54,940 nucleotides of DNA from Colwellia sp. Lineage in GTDB: Bacteria > Pseudomonadota > Gammaproteobacteria > Enterobacterales > Alteromonadaceae. The notes under the pieces are model-generated. The model had not been told where the DNA came from. It ran no database searches and saw only the letters and a list, made by a program, of their open reading frames with translations. Made by a program: the position numbers and the translations under genes. The DNA is taken from contig NVWU01000027.1 in assembly GCA_002733765.1 (NCBI GenBank), positions 1 to 54,940 of the forward strand, read 5' to 3'. Positions 25,159 to 35,509 of this stretch are shown here, piece after piece (position 1 is the stretch's first letter; every line of letters begins with the position of its first letter).

Positions 25159-26625
25159 ATGAACTTTTTAGGGCAAGTAAAAATCAAGTCGTGGTTAAAA
25201 ACTAAAGTTGCTTTCCCCGTCATTGTCATTTTGGGGCTTGCTGTGATGGTATTGATAGTAAAATTACAACCGGATATGAAGCATAAACCTGTCGCAAGTT
25301 TAATTACCCCAGTTAACTATATTGAAGTAAAACCCCATCTCATTAAGCCTGAAATTATTGGTTATGGTGTCATTAAGCCAGACATGACATTACAAGCCAA
25401 AGCTGAAGTTTCTGGGCGTATCACTTTTATTCACCCTGAGCTTAAAAAAGGTGAAATATTGTCGCAAGGCACTTTACTATTAACCATAGACGATAAAGAC
25501 TATTTGTTGCAATTGAAGCAGGCTCAAGCTGATTTATTAGTGAATAAAGCTAACTTGCAGGAAATGACGTTAATTATTGAAAATAATGAATTAGAGCTAT
25601 TGCTTGCGTTAGAAAAGTTACAGGTAAGGGAAGCAGAATATTCTCGTATGTTAACACTGAGTCAAACAGGCGTGGTTTCAAAATCATCATTAAATGGAGA
25701 AAAACAAAATTTATTAAAGCAAAAACAAGAAGTTCAACAGCTTAAAAACAATAAGACTATTTTACCCTCAACATTAGCGGTAATGAAAGCTCAACTTGAA
25801 ATATCAAAAGCGAAATTAGAAAAAAGCGAACGAGATTTAGCGCGAACTCAAATTACTATGCCATTTGATGGCAGAATTAGTGAGGTTTACACTGAGCTAA
25901 ACCAGTACGTTACTGCTGGCGGCTTATCAAGTGCAGGGCAACTTTTTGATGCCTTTACGCTTAATAAGGTCATTATCAATGCGCAATTTCCTTTAGATCT
26001 ATTTCGACTTTTTGCGCAAAACTTTAACAAAGAAGCTTTTACTAATAATAAAAACACTCCTGACATGAAAGACGTAGTTCACTCTTTGGGCTTGACCGTA
26101 ATGGTCAAAGATCCCCGTGGGCTGTTTAAAGCTTGGCCGGCCAAAGTCGAGCGTTTTAGTGATAATTTAGATGCAAAAAGTCGCACTGTTGGCATCATAG
26201 TCAGTGTGAGCGATAGTTATAAAGAAATAATGCCCGGTACTAGACCGCCCCTGCTTGAAGGTATGTACATGAAAGTCATATTGGCAGGGAAACCAAAAGA
26301 GATGCTAGTTTTTCCGCGCTTTGCTTTACATAATAAGCAAGTTTTTATTATTGATGATAAGCATTTATTACAGCGAATTACCCTTGATAACTTACAATAT
26401 CACGGTGACTTATTACTGGTGGAACCGACAAAAACACAAACAATAAAAGCGGGTGATAAAGTCATTACCTCAGATGTTTTTCCTGCGGTTAATGGCATGG
26501 AAGTGACGCCGATACTTGATGATATTGCCACGAAACAAACGGAACTGTGGTTAGGGAATGATTCAAAGCCTACTAATCTAACATCTACTGATTCAGTCGC
26601 TAGCAATAAAGCGGGAGCTAAGTAA
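25159..26625 (+). CDS. RND efflux periplasmic adaptor subunit
   Basis: 488 residues. One N-terminal membrane helix (about 14-34) anchors the protein. The order is then barrel-sandwich half (EVSGRITFIHPELKKGEILSQGTLLLTIDDKDY), a long coiled-coil hairpin (about residues 110-225), the second lipoyl half (ITMPFDGRISEVYTELNQYVTAGG) and the beta-barrel and membrane-proximal domains. It bridges an inner-membrane RND pump and an outer-membrane channel; no TolC gene lies nearby. The last bases overlap the start of the pump gene by one, ATG inside TAATG, so the two are coupled. Confidence 0.92.
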   Translation: MNFLGQVKIKSWLKTKVAFPVIVILGLAVMVLIVKLQPDMKHKPVASLITPVNYIEVKPHLIKPEIIGYGVIKPDMTLQAKAEVSGRITFIHPELKKGEILSQGTLLLTIDDKDYLLQLKQAQADLLVNKANLQEMTLIIENNELELLLALEKLQVREAEYSRMLTLSQTGVVSKSSLNGEKQNLLKQKQEVQQLKNNKTILPSTLAVMKAQLEISKAKLEKSERDLARTQITMPFDGRISEVYTELNQYVTAGGLSSAGQLFDAFTLNKVIINAQFPLDLFRLFAQNFNKEAFTNNKNTPDMKDVVHSLGLTVMVKDPRGLFKAWPAKVERFSDNLDAKSRTVGIIVSVSDSYKEIMPGTRPPLLEGMYMKVILAGKPKEMLVFPRFALHNKQVFIIDDKHLLQRITLDNLQYHGDLLLVEPTKTQTIKAGDKVITSDVFPAVNGMEVTPILDDIATKQTELWLGNDSKPTNLTSTDSVASNKAGAK

Positions 26626-29600
26626 TGATCCGCTTTTTTTCAGCTCACCCAACGGCAGCTAATTTATTAATGATGGTGCTGTTAGTCATTGGCTTAATTA
26701 CTTTGCCACAAATAAAGCGTGAAACTTTTCCTAAAGTAGAAGCGTATTCAGTGCAAATACAAGTGCCATATCCCGGTGCTACACCACTTGATGTTGAACA
26801 AGGTATTTGTTTAACGTTAGAAGATGCGCTTGATGGCATTAGTTTTGTCGAAGAAAAAGTCTGCCAAGCGAGGCAAAATATTGGCATTATGACAGTGAAA
26901 ATGTTTGAACAGGGCGACTTTGCTAAATTTCTAGATGATGTTAACAGTGCGGTTGATGGCATTAGCGACTTTCCCTCTGAAGCAGAGCAAGCCATCGTTA
27001 GTGAAGTAGGGCGTGTGCAAAGTGTGATTTCTATCGCGCTAACCGCTGATCTTCCTCGCGCGGAATTAAAAACCTTAGCAGAGCAAATTAAACAACGACT
27101 ATTACGTCATCCTAATATTCCACTGGTTGATATTCAGGGCTTTTCAGACCGTCAGTTGCTCGTTGAAGTACCCAGCTATAACATCAGACGCTACGGATTA
27201 AGCTTGCAAGATATTGCGAATACCATTGCTAAGCAAGATGTTGATTTACCTGTAGGTACCATAGAAACGCATTTTCAAGAAACTCAATTACGCTTTTCAG
27301 ATGAAAGAAGAACCGTTAGTGATTTAGCCAGCATTGTGGTGATGAGTGGTGAAAATGGTAATGATGTATTGCTTGGTGATATTGCGAATATTATTGATAC
27401 CTTTGAACTGCCTGAAGATAAGCTAATATTTGCGGGCAAAGATGCTGCCATTTTAGCCATTAGTAAAAACACCACTGATGATAGTTTAGGTGTGTTAGCG
27501 GCAGTAGAAGAAATGCTAATAACAGAACGTGCTAAATTACCTAAAGGGGTTAATTTAGTACTCACTCAAGATGCCACCAGTATTGTTAAAGACCGAATTA
27601 GTTTATTAACAACTAATGCGTGGCAAGGGCTTATTTTAGTGTTTGGCGTAATGTGGCTATTTTTTACCTTTCGTTATGCCTTTTGGGTGGTGATGGGGTT
27701 ACCCGTTTCATTTATTGCTAGCATGTATTTTTTAAATATTTTTGGTATTTCTATTAACATGTTTTCTATGGTGGCGTTATTGCTATCTTTAGGCATATTA
27801 ATGGATGATGCGATTGTTATTTCTGAATCGATTGGCAGTCAAATCAAAAAAGGTTTATCACCTTTATCAGCATCAATAGAAGGCACTAAAATAGTTGCCC
27901 GAGGGGTAATTTCTTCATTTTTAACGACGGCATGTATTTTTACTGGTTTGATTTTTATTGAAGGTGATTTAGGGCAAGTATTAAAAGTTATTCCGATTGT
28001 ATTACTTACCGTGATTAGTGTTTCTTTGATTGAAGCTTTTCTCATTCTTCCTCATCATTTAAATCATTCGCTGTCTCATGCCAAGGATAAAAGTGTTTCT
28101 AAATTTAGAATCGAATTTGAACGAAAATTTGAACATTTTAGAGCGCGAGTTGGTGATTTAGTCGAGTTACTTATTCGTTTTCGTTATGCCTTTCTAGGTA
28201 GTGTGGTCGCCTTGTTTTTACTTTCTATTAGCATGTTAGCTTCAGGTATTTTAAAGTTTTCTGCTTTTCCAAATATTGAAGGAGATATGGTACAGGCGCG
28301 AGTGTTAATGCCATCGGGCACGCCATTAAAACAGACTGAAGCGGTAGTACAACGATTACTCGAAGCATTAGACCGAACGTCGGAGCATTTTCAAAAAAAT
28401 GAACAAGCAAAGCTCATTAAGGCAATTAGTGTTAGTTACAATGAAAATGAAGATGCTTACGAATTGGGACCACACCTAGCAACCATTAAAGTTGATTTAC
28501 TTACCGCAGAGTCAAGGCAAACCAGTACTCAGCCTTTTATTAATTATTGGCGAGAAAGTGCCGGTGTTATTGCGAATGCAAAATCTATTTCTTTTAAAGA
28601 GCCAGTCATGGGTCCTAGTGGCAAAGCCATTGAAATAAGACTTAAAGGGGATAGCTTTACCCAACTATCACTCGCTTCTTTTGACTTACAAACATGGCTT
28701 GCAGGCTATGACGGTGTTGAAAATATATTTGATGATTTACGACCAGGTAAACCTGAGTTTTCAATTACCTTAAAAGCAGGGGCGTCAAATTTGGGTATTG
28801 ATGCACAAACTATTGCTAGCCAAATGCGTAGTGCTTTTCAAGGGATTAAAATATTAGAAACTAATGTCGGTTTGAATACGTTTGAGGTAACAGTAAAACT
28901 TGATGCTGCTTCTCGGAATGAATTTCAAGATCTTGATACCTTTTCAATTATACATCCACAAACTAAAGCGATTATCCCGCTATCAAGTGTTGCCAACATT
29001 GAACCATCAAGAGGTTATGCGCGCATTAGTCGGGTGAATAATCAACGCAGTGTTACCATTTATGGCGACATTGATGTTGATAAAAATAACACCAAAAAAG
29101 TACTTGCCGATATTACTACGCGTTGGTTGCCGCATTTTAATCAGCGTTATCCAGAGTTAACCTTAAACTTTGAAGGTGAAATTAAAAATGCGGGAACTAC
29201 CCAGCTGTCAATGATGAAAGCGTTTGTGGTTGGCTTGTTTGGCGTATTTATATTATTGTCATTTCAATTTAAAAGCTACCTAGAACCTTTTGTCGTATTA
29301 GTGGCGATTCCTTTAGCGATGATTGGTGTTGTTTGGGGACATTTAGCAATGGGGTTACAGTTTACCATGCCTTCAATGATGGGCTTTATTTCACTGGCAG
29401 GTATTGTTGTTAATGATTCAATATTGTTAGTCGAGTTTGTTAAAAAACGGGTGAAAGAAGGGTTAACCGTGCATCAAGCGGCGGCAAAGGCGAGCCATGA
29501 TCGTTTTAGAGCGGTACTACTGACCTCAATTACGACTATTGCTGGTATGACACCGCTGTTATTCGAAACCAGTACACAAGCGCAAATTTTAATTCCTTTA

Positions 29601-29783
29601 GTCACCAGTATTGTTTTTGGTATAGCCACCTCAACACTCTTAGTGCTTTTTGTTATTCCGTGTCTTTACTGTGTGTTGGATGATTTTGGTGTTGCTAAAG
29701 CAAAAGAATCAGACTCCGATTTAAAACAAATTTCACATTCAAATAGTTTTGAACTATCGGTAAATAAACAAACAGAAATATAA
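26625..29783 (+). CDS. RND-family efflux pump permease
   Basis: 1052 residues, HAE1-type RND inner-membrane transporter, with twelve helices in two halves and two large periplasmic loops. Visible landmarks: RETFPKVEAYSVQIQVPYPGATPLDVE at the start of loop 1, GILMDDAIVISESI in TM4 with the paired Asp of the proton relay, and the mirrored SLAGIVVNDSILLVEFVKKR in TM10. It forms a tripartite pump with the preceding adaptor, probably exporting hydrophobic toxins or dyes. It ends in a Lys/Ser-rich cytoplasmic tail. Drug range cannot be read from the sequence. Confidence 0.94.
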   Translation: MIRFFSAHPTAANLLMMVLLVIGLITLPQIKRETFPKVEAYSVQIQVPYPGATPLDVEQGICLTLEDALDGISFVEEKVCQARQNIGIMTVKMFEQGDFAKFLDDVNSAVDGISDFPSEAEQAIVSEVGRVQSVISIALTADLPRAELKTLAEQIKQRLLRHPNIPLVDIQGFSDRQLLVEVPSYNIRRYGLSLQDIANTIAKQDVDLPVGTIETHFQETQLRFSDERRTVSDLASIVVMSGENGNDVLLGDIANIIDTFELPEDKLIFAGKDAAILAISKNTTDDSLGVLAAVEEMLITERAKLPKGVNLVLTQDATSIVKDRISLLTTNAWQGLILVFGVMWLFFTFRYAFWVVMGLPVSFIASMYFLNIFGISINMFSMVALLLSLGILMDDAIVISESIGSQIKKGLSPLSASIEGTKIVARGVISSFLTTACIFTGLIFIEGDLGQVLKVIPIVLLTVISVSLIEAFLILPHHLNHSLSHAKDKSVSKFRIEFERKFEHFRARVGDLVELLIRFRYAFLGSVVALFLLSISMLASGILKFSAFPNIEGDMVQARVLMPSGTPLKQTEAVVQRLLEALDRTSEHFQKNEQAKLIKAISVSYNENEDAYELGPHLATIKVDLLTAESRQTSTQPFINYWRESAGVIANAKSISFKEPVMGPSGKAIEIRLKGDSFTQLSLASFDLQTWLAGYDGVENIFDDLRPGKPEFSITLKAGASNLGIDAQTIASQMRSAFQGIKILETNVGLNTFEVTVKLDAASRNEFQDLDTFSIIHPQTKAIIPLSSVANIEPSRGYARISRVNNQRSVTIYGDIDVDKNNTKKVLADITTRWLPHFNQRYPELTLNFEGEIKNAGTTQLSMMKAFVVGLFGVFILLSFQFKSYLEPFVVLVAIPLAMIGVVWGHLAMGLQFTMPSMMGFISLAGIVVNDSILLVEFVKKRVKEGLTVHQAAAKASHDRFRAVLLTSITTIAGMTPLLFETSTQAQILIPLVTSIVFGIATSTLLVLFVIPCLYCVLDDFGVAKAKESDSDLKQISHSNSFELSVNKQTEI

Positions 29784-29798
29784 CAATAGGATAATAAA

Positions 29799-30260
29799 AT
29801 GTTAACTAATAAAAAAAGATTACTTGCCACTGCGTTAGTAATTTTAACCACGGCCAATTATTCAATAGCAAATGATACAGTACAAGCTAATACCGTAAAA
29901 GTAAGTGCCGCCGAAGGTAGTCTAAAATTAGTGATGCAAGGCTTATTAAAGGATACTCAAGCGTTAACGGCAGCAATGCTTAATGAAGATTTTACCTTGA
30001 TAGCTGCTAAAGCAAAAACTATTGCGGATCACCCAAAACCGAGTATGGCCACTCGCATGAAAATCATGGAGTCGATGGGATCTGATATGGCTAAGTTCAA
30101 GGCCAATGATAATATCGTTCATAGTGCGGCTGTAGAAATAATGACTAATGCGGAACAAAAAAACATCAAGGGTGTTGGTGAAAACTTTAAAAAAATGATT
30201 GACGGGTGTTTATCTTGTCATAATACATTTAAAAGCAGAGTGTCAGAGGTTTTAAAATAA
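29799..30260 (+). CDS. c'-type monohaem cytochrome in the RND operon
   Basis: 153 residues. Signal peptide (cleavage near residue 25, YSIA-N), a helical body and a C-terminal haem motif CLSCH (residues 137-141), which is the position expected in four-helix cytochrome c'/c556 proteins. RBS AGGATAA precedes the ATG, 15 bp after the pump stop. Members bind NO or CO or carry electrons in the periplasm. A cytochrome in a TetR-RND operon is unusual. It may protect against, or report on, the exported compound, but that is inference. Confidence 0.85.
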   Translation: MLTNKKRLLATALVILTTANYSIANDTVQANTVKVSAAEGSLKLVMQGLLKDTQALTAAMLNEDFTLIAAKAKTIADHPKPSMATRMKIMESMGSDMAKFKANDNIVHSAAVEIMTNAEQKNIKGVGENFKKMIDGCLSCHNTFKSRVSEVLK

Positions 30261-30285
30261 CCAAAGGGATAAAAGTCTTTAAAAA

Positions 30286-30338
30286 GTATAGTTATTCCTA
30301 TTGTTTGAGTCATAGTAATAAAATACTTTTCAAATGAG
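30286..30338 (+). repeat. 53-bp direct repeat, copy 1
   Basis: Matches 38524-38576 in the same direction with about 6 differences in 53 bases; the core TTTGAGTCATAGTAATAAAA is identical. The remaining 30339-30625 holds no gene and is the leader of the AraC-type gene. Confidence 0.75.
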
Positions 30339-30625
30339 CAACTCAAGTTTCTGGATTGAAAACAAGTAATAAAAATAACATAATATGATTATTTAACAGA
30401 GGTTGATATCTCGTCGTGGTGGAATATTTATTGTATAGATAAAGCAAAAAAATAAACGACATGTAAAATAGAATAAAATCAAACAAACGGTTGTTGGTTT
30501 TTTTACAAAAGTGACTTAAATGGATAGCTTTACCTTACGGTAAAAAGCGTTAAAATAAGAAAAAGTTCATTGTTAACGTACCCCCGAAACTTGAGTATTA
30601 ATAATAAATTTGAAATGGAACTCTA

Positions 30626-31612
30626 ATGGAATTGATTAACGTAGGCTTTTTAACACCAATATTAGCGGGGATGAAAGAGGCAGGCATTAATCTCCATCCA
30701 CATGTTAAAAAGTCGGGTTTGTCTATATACAATTTAGACAACATGGATGGTTATATCCCCATGAATATGGCTAATGATTTGTTGGGTAGCATATGTTATC
30801 AACAAGGTATCGATGATGTTGCTAGTCTTTTTTCTGAGCGTATTGGTATTGCCTCATTATCACAATATGGTGAGTTAATAACGGCAAGCCCATCGGTGTA
30901 TTGTGCGACACAAATAGCCATCAAAAATAGTCAAGCAATATTAACTAATGAGCAGTTATCCTTAAATATAGAGAATGGATTAGCTAAATTCAGTCAAGAA
31001 TTTAAAAACCTTAATCCTATAGAATACAAATATATTGTCAGTATCAACTTTGCTTATTTATTGCAGGGTTTTTCATTATCTCTGGGAGATAATTGGTTAC
31101 CAATTGAAATACACTCTCAAATAAATAGCATTCCGGACTTGTCTAATATTTACGATGGCTTTAATCAAATAAATGTGAAATTTAATCAAACTAAAACGGC
31201 ATTAATCTTTAAATCTGTAGACTTAAGTAAGCCTATGGCGCAAATCAACTCACTTTTAGATGATAACTCAAATGCTAGTGGATTGAATATTATTAGTGCC
31301 ACTTGCAAAGTTGATAAATTGATTGACACTTATATGTTGGAAAATATCCCTAATTTTAAAAACATCTGTTATCAGGTAGGTATACCTGAAAGAACCTTTC
31401 GACGGCAGCTTGTAGAGGAAGGTACTAGTTTCTCTGAGATATTTGCTAATTGGCGTTATGTTAAAGGGATTTCTTTGTTGGAAAATAAAAGCCTTTCGAT
31501 AAAAGAAATAGCACAAAGACTACATTATTCTAATGATAGTAATTTTATGCGTGCCTTTAAAAAAGCTACGGGACTTTCTCCAAATAAGTTTAGAGAGGCA
31601 ATGCTTAAATAA
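30626..31612 (+). CDS. AraC-family transcriptional regulator
   Basis: 328 residues. The N-terminal region belongs to the arabinose-binding-like domain found in AraC regulators of the ArgR/OruR/VirS type (AQINSLL, LSQYGELITASPSVYCATQIA). The C-terminal pair of helix-turn-helices spans about 235-325, with IPERTFRRQLVEEGTSFSEI and the second helix set ending RAFKKATGLSPNKFREAM. It stands upstream of a six-gene block of envelope proteins in the same direction and is probably its activator, responding to an unknown ligand. A 40-bp 5' fragment of a paralogue survives at 1138. Confidence 0.9.
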   Translation: MELINVGFLTPILAGMKEAGINLHPHVKKSGLSIYNLDNMDGYIPMNMANDLLGSICYQQGIDDVASLFSERIGIASLSQYGELITASPSVYCATQIAIKNSQAILTNEQLSLNIENGLAKFSQEFKNLNPIEYKYIVSINFAYLLQGFSLSLGDNWLPIEIHSQINSIPDLSNIYDGFNQINVKFNQTKTALIFKSVDLSKPMAQINSLLDDNSNASGLNIISATCKVDKLIDTYMLENIPNFKNICYQVGIPERTFRRQLVEEGTSFSEIFANWRYVKGISLLENKSLSIKEIAQRLHYSNDSNFMRAFKKATGLSPNKFREAMLK

Positions 31613-31794
31613 TCGAACTTTACCATTACCTTTTTATTCTCACCGCTTTCTTTTATTACTCTTTTGATTTTTATAATCTAATTTTTAAGTGTCTAATACT
31701 TAAAGTAATTACCTATTTGGCCGCAAATGACAGTTAATTTTATTTATTCATATATTACTCTATTGCATACAGTTAAAGTTTAAGGGATATTTTA

Positions 31795-32595
31795 ATGTTT
31801 AAATTTTTTAAAACAAGTACAGCTATTGCTTGTACTTTTATTATTTCTCAAAATGCTATTGCAGACGAAACTAAAGAAATACAGGATATGTCAGATCCAT
31901 TAGCTGTTTATACACAAGCTGGTGGTGGTTTTACCAATAAAGGTATAAATATAAAGATTGGTCAGTCATATGATACTGGAAATGATGAAACAATGGCGAT
32001 GCGAGTTGTTGAAATAAAAGGAATATATGGCGATACATTAGGTTGGGATGAATCAGCATCAATCGATAACTCTATTGACTCAATACGGTTTCGTAATTTT
32101 GAGGTGAATTTAAGTAATGGTCGAGGCTCTCAAATTGATGTTAATTATTACCTTGATACAAATCACTTAGCCGAACAATCGGGCGATCTTTCTTATTCTA
32201 TTATTCAGGCTTTACCTAAAATGGGGGTGTTAAGTTTATACCCGTTATTAGGGGCAGGTGTGGCTTTTGGAAATAATGTTGTTGAAGATGATGGCTCAAC
32301 CGACAGTGGATATTCGGTATACGGCACTTTTGCCTTAATAGGGCTGTATAGTAAAATTGCTATTACTGATAAGTTGTGGATAAATTATAATCCTTTTTAT
32401 ATATCAACGTTGTCTGGCTCAGAACACTATAAAAACAATGCTTTTGGGATGGATAATAATACAGTATTAACGCATGAATTTGCACTGAGTTATCAAATAA
32501 GTCCACAACTTAATATGCGTTATTTTGCTAACTGGAACGAATATAATAGCTTTGGTGATGGTGACCACCGTATTGAAGTGAATTATCAGTTATAA
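31795..32595 (+). CDS. outer-membrane barrel-like protein of unknown function
   Basis: 266 residues with a signal peptide (cleavage near residue 24, NAIA-D). The body is Gly/Ser/Asn-rich with alternating hydrophobic and polar strands (GGGFTNKGINIKIGQ, SLYPLLGAGVAFGNN, YSVYGTFALIGLYSK) and ends on an aromatic-rich, YQL-terminated strand (HRIEVNYQL), as in small beta-barrels. I do not recognise a named family. It lies 36 bp before the DUF3604 gene and 182 bp after the AraC gene, so it probably starts the regulated operon. Confidence 0.75.
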   Translation: MFKFFKTSTAIACTFIISQNAIADETKEIQDMSDPLAVYTQAGGGFTNKGINIKIGQSYDTGNDETMAMRVVEIKGIYGDTLGWDESASIDNSIDSIRFRNFEVNLSNGRGSQIDVNYYLDTNHLAEQSGDLSYSIIQALPKMGVLSLYPLLGAGVAFGNNVVEDDGSTDSGYSVYGTFALIGLYSKIAITDKLWINYNPFYISTLSGSEHYKNNAFGMDNNTVLTHEFALSYQISPQLNMRYFANWNEYNSFGDGDHRIEVNYQL

Positions 32596-32630
32596 ATTTT
32601 AATCATAAATTTTTAAGGAGTGTTAATAAC

Positions 32631-34523
32631 ATGAAAAAAAAACACGTTTTTATATTATCGTCTGCATTGGCGTTAAGTGTATCTGCATTTGCGCAGGCCG
32701 TATCAAATAATACTGTAGAGTATTCTCCTTATCCAGCTAAAACATTTCCAAATAATGTTTTTTTTGGTGATACGCATTTACATACCTCATGGTCTACCGA
32801 TGCAGGGATGGTTGGTAACGTAATAGGTCCAGAAGACGCTTATCGTTTAGCACGCGGTGAAACAATCACATCTAGCCATGGTTTAAAAGTTAAGTTATCG
32901 AGACCGTTAGACTTTTTAGTTATTTCAGATCATGCCGAAAACCTTGGGCTTGCACCTGCTATTGCTGAATCTAATAAAGAGCTTCTTCAAAATAAATGGG
33001 GTAAGAAAATTCACGACACGGTTAAAGCAGGGCAACCAACCAAAGCATTTGACATGTGGATCAAGCAAGTTAATGCACAGGAGGACAAACTTGCGGGCTC
33101 TGGTATGGCCGAATCTTATTGGTTACGTTCAACAGAGTATGCAGAGCAATATAATGAACCAGGTTTGTTCACTGCTTTTATTGGTTTTGAATGGACGTCT
33201 ATGCCTAACGGCAATAACCTTCATCGAAATGTGATTTTTAGGGATAACTCTGATAAAGCCAATCAAATTATTCCTATTTCTTCATACGAAACGGTTGATC
33301 CAGAAGACCTTTGGGATTATTTATTAGAGTATGAGAAGAAAACGGGTGGTAAAGTATTAGCCATTCCTCATAACGGTAATATCTCAAACGGTACTATGTT
33401 TGATGACGTAACGTTAACAACCAAAAAACCTATTGATAACGAATATGCTCAAAGACGTATGAGATGGGAACCTCTTTATGAAGTTACCCAAATTAAAGGC
33501 GATAGTGAAGCTCATCCGGTATTATCACCTAATGATGAATTTGCAGATTTTTATACGTGGGATAGTGGTACTTTAGGCCCTGAAACAACGACGCCTGAAA
33601 TGTGGCCGCGTGACTACGCACGATCAGCGTTAAAACGTGGTCTTGTATATGAAGAAAAATTGGGGACTAACCCGTTTAAATTTGGTTTAGCTGGCGGAAC
33701 AGATGCACATACGTCAATTTCTGCGACAGAAGAAGATAACTTCTTTGGTAAAGTTAGTTTGACTGAGCCAAGTGCTAACCCTCACGCTCGCTTTAATGAA
33801 GTAATCGTTGCACGAACTAACCCTGATAAAACACAACAGATTCGTCATTGGCAAGCATCCGCAGCCGGTTTAACTGCTGTATGGTCACGTGAAAATACAC
33901 GTGCTTCTTTGTGGGATTCTATGTCACGTAAAGAAGTTTATGCAACAACGGGCACACGTATTAAAGTACGATTATTTGCTGGTTGGGATTACCAGAGTGA
34001 AGATCTAAATCGTTCTGATTTTGCTGAACATGGTTATGAAGCCGGTGTTCCTATGGGCGGAGACCTTGTTAATGCTCCTAATAATCAAGCGCCTAAGTTT
34101 ATGGTAAGAGCATTAAAAGATACAGACGGTGCTAACCTTGATCGTATCCAAATTATTAAAGGTTGGGTTGATAGCGCAGGAAAAACTCAAGAAAAAGTGT
34201 ATGATGTTGCCGTTTCTGATGATAGAAAAATGAAAAGCAATGGTAAATATCCTTTGGTTGGCAATACAGTAAATATGAAAGACTTATCGTATTCAAATTC
34301 AATTGGTGATCCTACGTTAAGTGCGTATTGGTCTGATCCTGATTTTGATGCTAAACAACGTGCTTTTTATTACGTTCGAGTGCTTGAAATTCCAACACCA
34401 TCATGGGTTGCTTTTGATCTAAAAGTGTACAAAGGGAAAATGCCTGAAGGTGCAACTCAAGCGGATTTAGTTCGTCAAGAACGCGCTTATAGCTCACCTA
34501 TTTGGTATAGCCCATCTAAATAG
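32631..34523 (+). CDS. DUF3604 protein, exported PHP-like metallohydrolase
   Basis: 630 residues with a signal peptide (FAQA-V, near residue 23). The DUF3604 domain contains metal-site motifs of the PHP/amidohydrolase kind: GDTHLHTSW with His49 and His51, ISDHAENLG, IPHNGN and GGTDAHTS. No catalytic activity of DUF3604 is established, but the site suggests a periplasmic metal-dependent hydrolase or phosphoesterase. Parvulin, HupE-like and DUF1254/1214 genes follow on the same strand. The start ATG has AAGGAGTG 11 bp upstream. The C-terminal part (about 430-630) contains beta-rich segments of the same family. Confidence 0.85.
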   Translation: MKKKHVFILSSALALSVSAFAQAVSNNTVEYSPYPAKTFPNNVFFGDTHLHTSWSTDAGMVGNVIGPEDAYRLARGETITSSHGLKVKLSRPLDFLVISDHAENLGLAPAIAESNKELLQNKWGKKIHDTVKAGQPTKAFDMWIKQVNAQEDKLAGSGMAESYWLRSTEYAEQYNEPGLFTAFIGFEWTSMPNGNNLHRNVIFRDNSDKANQIIPISSYETVDPEDLWDYLLEYEKKTGGKVLAIPHNGNISNGTMFDDVTLTTKKPIDNEYAQRRMRWEPLYEVTQIKGDSEAHPVLSPNDEFADFYTWDSGTLGPETTTPEMWPRDYARSALKRGLVYEEKLGTNPFKFGLAGGTDAHTSISATEEDNFFGKVSLTEPSANPHARFNEVIVARTNPDKTQQIRHWQASAAGLTAVWSRENTRASLWDSMSRKEVYATTGTRIKVRLFAGWDYQSEDLNRSDFAEHGYEAGVPMGGDLVNAPNNQAPKFMVRALKDTDGANLDRIQIIKGWVDSAGKTQEKVYDVAVSDDRKMKSNGKYPLVGNTVNMKDLSYSNSIGDPTLSAYWSDPDFDAKQRAFYYVRVLEIPTPSWVAFDLKVYKGKMPEGATQADLVRQERAYSSPIWYSPSK

Positions 34524-34639
34524 TTTATTTCAATAGTGTTGATACAATAGTCATATAGAAAAAATTATAATTAATTTTTCTGTATGATTATTGTATTAAA
34601 TATCCTCTGCGTTAAACACATATAAGTAATTAACTCTGC

Positions 34640-35509
34640 ATGTTACAAATTCTAAAAGAACCACTTACCCATTTTATTTTTCTTGGTAGTTTGATTTTTA
34701 TCTCATACGGATTGATGCCAAATGATGTTGAAGAAAATCCCAAAGAAATAGTTATTTCAAAAACATTAATTCAAGAGCTCGTTAATGGCTTTGAACAAAC
34801 ATGGCATCGCCAACCCAATAAGGAAGAAAGAAACAACTTAATTGCTATTCGGTTAAAAGAAGAAATTTATTATCGAGAAGCTTTAGCTTTAGGTTTAGAT
34901 GAAGGTGATACCGCCATTCGTCGTCGTTTAAAGCAAAAAATGGAATACATTTTAGAAGATATTGCTGACGTAGTGGTAGCAACAGATGAAGATTTAAACA
35001 CTTACCTACAACAAAATTCAGATAAATTTATAATGGTTAAAAAATATAGCTTTTATCAAGTTTATATTGAACCGGATAAATATGGTAAAGATTTCAATCA
35101 AGAAGTTATAAAACGCCTTGAACAATTGAATAAAGTAGATGATTTATCTAATGCTTATAAGCTTGGCGATCCAATGTTATTGGCACATCAATTTAATCAG
35201 TTATCTGCAGAGCAAGTATCTCGTCAATTAGGTAAGACGTTTGCCGACAGTTTAAAAAGCGTATCAAAAGATAAATGGCAGGGACCGATAAGATCAAGCT
35301 ATGGGCAGCATTTTGTTTTCATAACCAATGTAACCGATGGTGGAATCCCTAAGCTTGCAGATGTTAGGAAAACTGTAGAGCGAGAATGGAAAAATGAGCA
35401 ACGATTAAAAGCGAATAACAAAATATATAATGATTTAAAAAACCAGTATTATGTGGTTATAGAACCTTTTAGCATGAGTGACAATACTGAAGTTAAGGCT
35501 TCTAAATGA
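34640..35509 (+). CDS. membrane-anchored parvulin-type peptidyl-prolyl isomerase
   Basis: 289 residues. One N-terminal helix (about 11-29) anchors it in the inner membrane, with the rest outside. Residues 45-120 are a SurA/PpiD-like helical chaperone part (NKEERNNLIAIRLKEEIYYREALALGLDEGD) and the parvulin-like region follows at about 130-275, marked by WQGPIRSSYGQHFVFITN. This type co-occurs with DUF3604 and HupE/UreJ genes in many marine bacteria and may fold or quality-control its partners. The stop overlaps the ATG of the HupE-like gene by four bases. Activity is not tested by the sequence. Confidence 0.85.
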   Translation: MLQILKEPLTHFIFLGSLIFISYGLMPNDVEENPKEIVISKTLIQELVNGFEQTWHRQPNKEERNNLIAIRLKEEIYYREALALGLDEGDTAIRRRLKQKMEYILEDIADVVVATDEDLNTYLQQNSDKFIMVKKYSFYQVYIEPDKYGKDFNQEVIKRLEQLNKVDDLSNAYKLGDPMLLAHQFNQLSAEQVSRQLGKTFADSLKSVSKDKWQGPIRSSYGQHFVFITNVTDGGIPKLADVRKTVEREWKNEQRLKANNKIYNDLKNQYYVVIEPFSMSDNTEVKASK

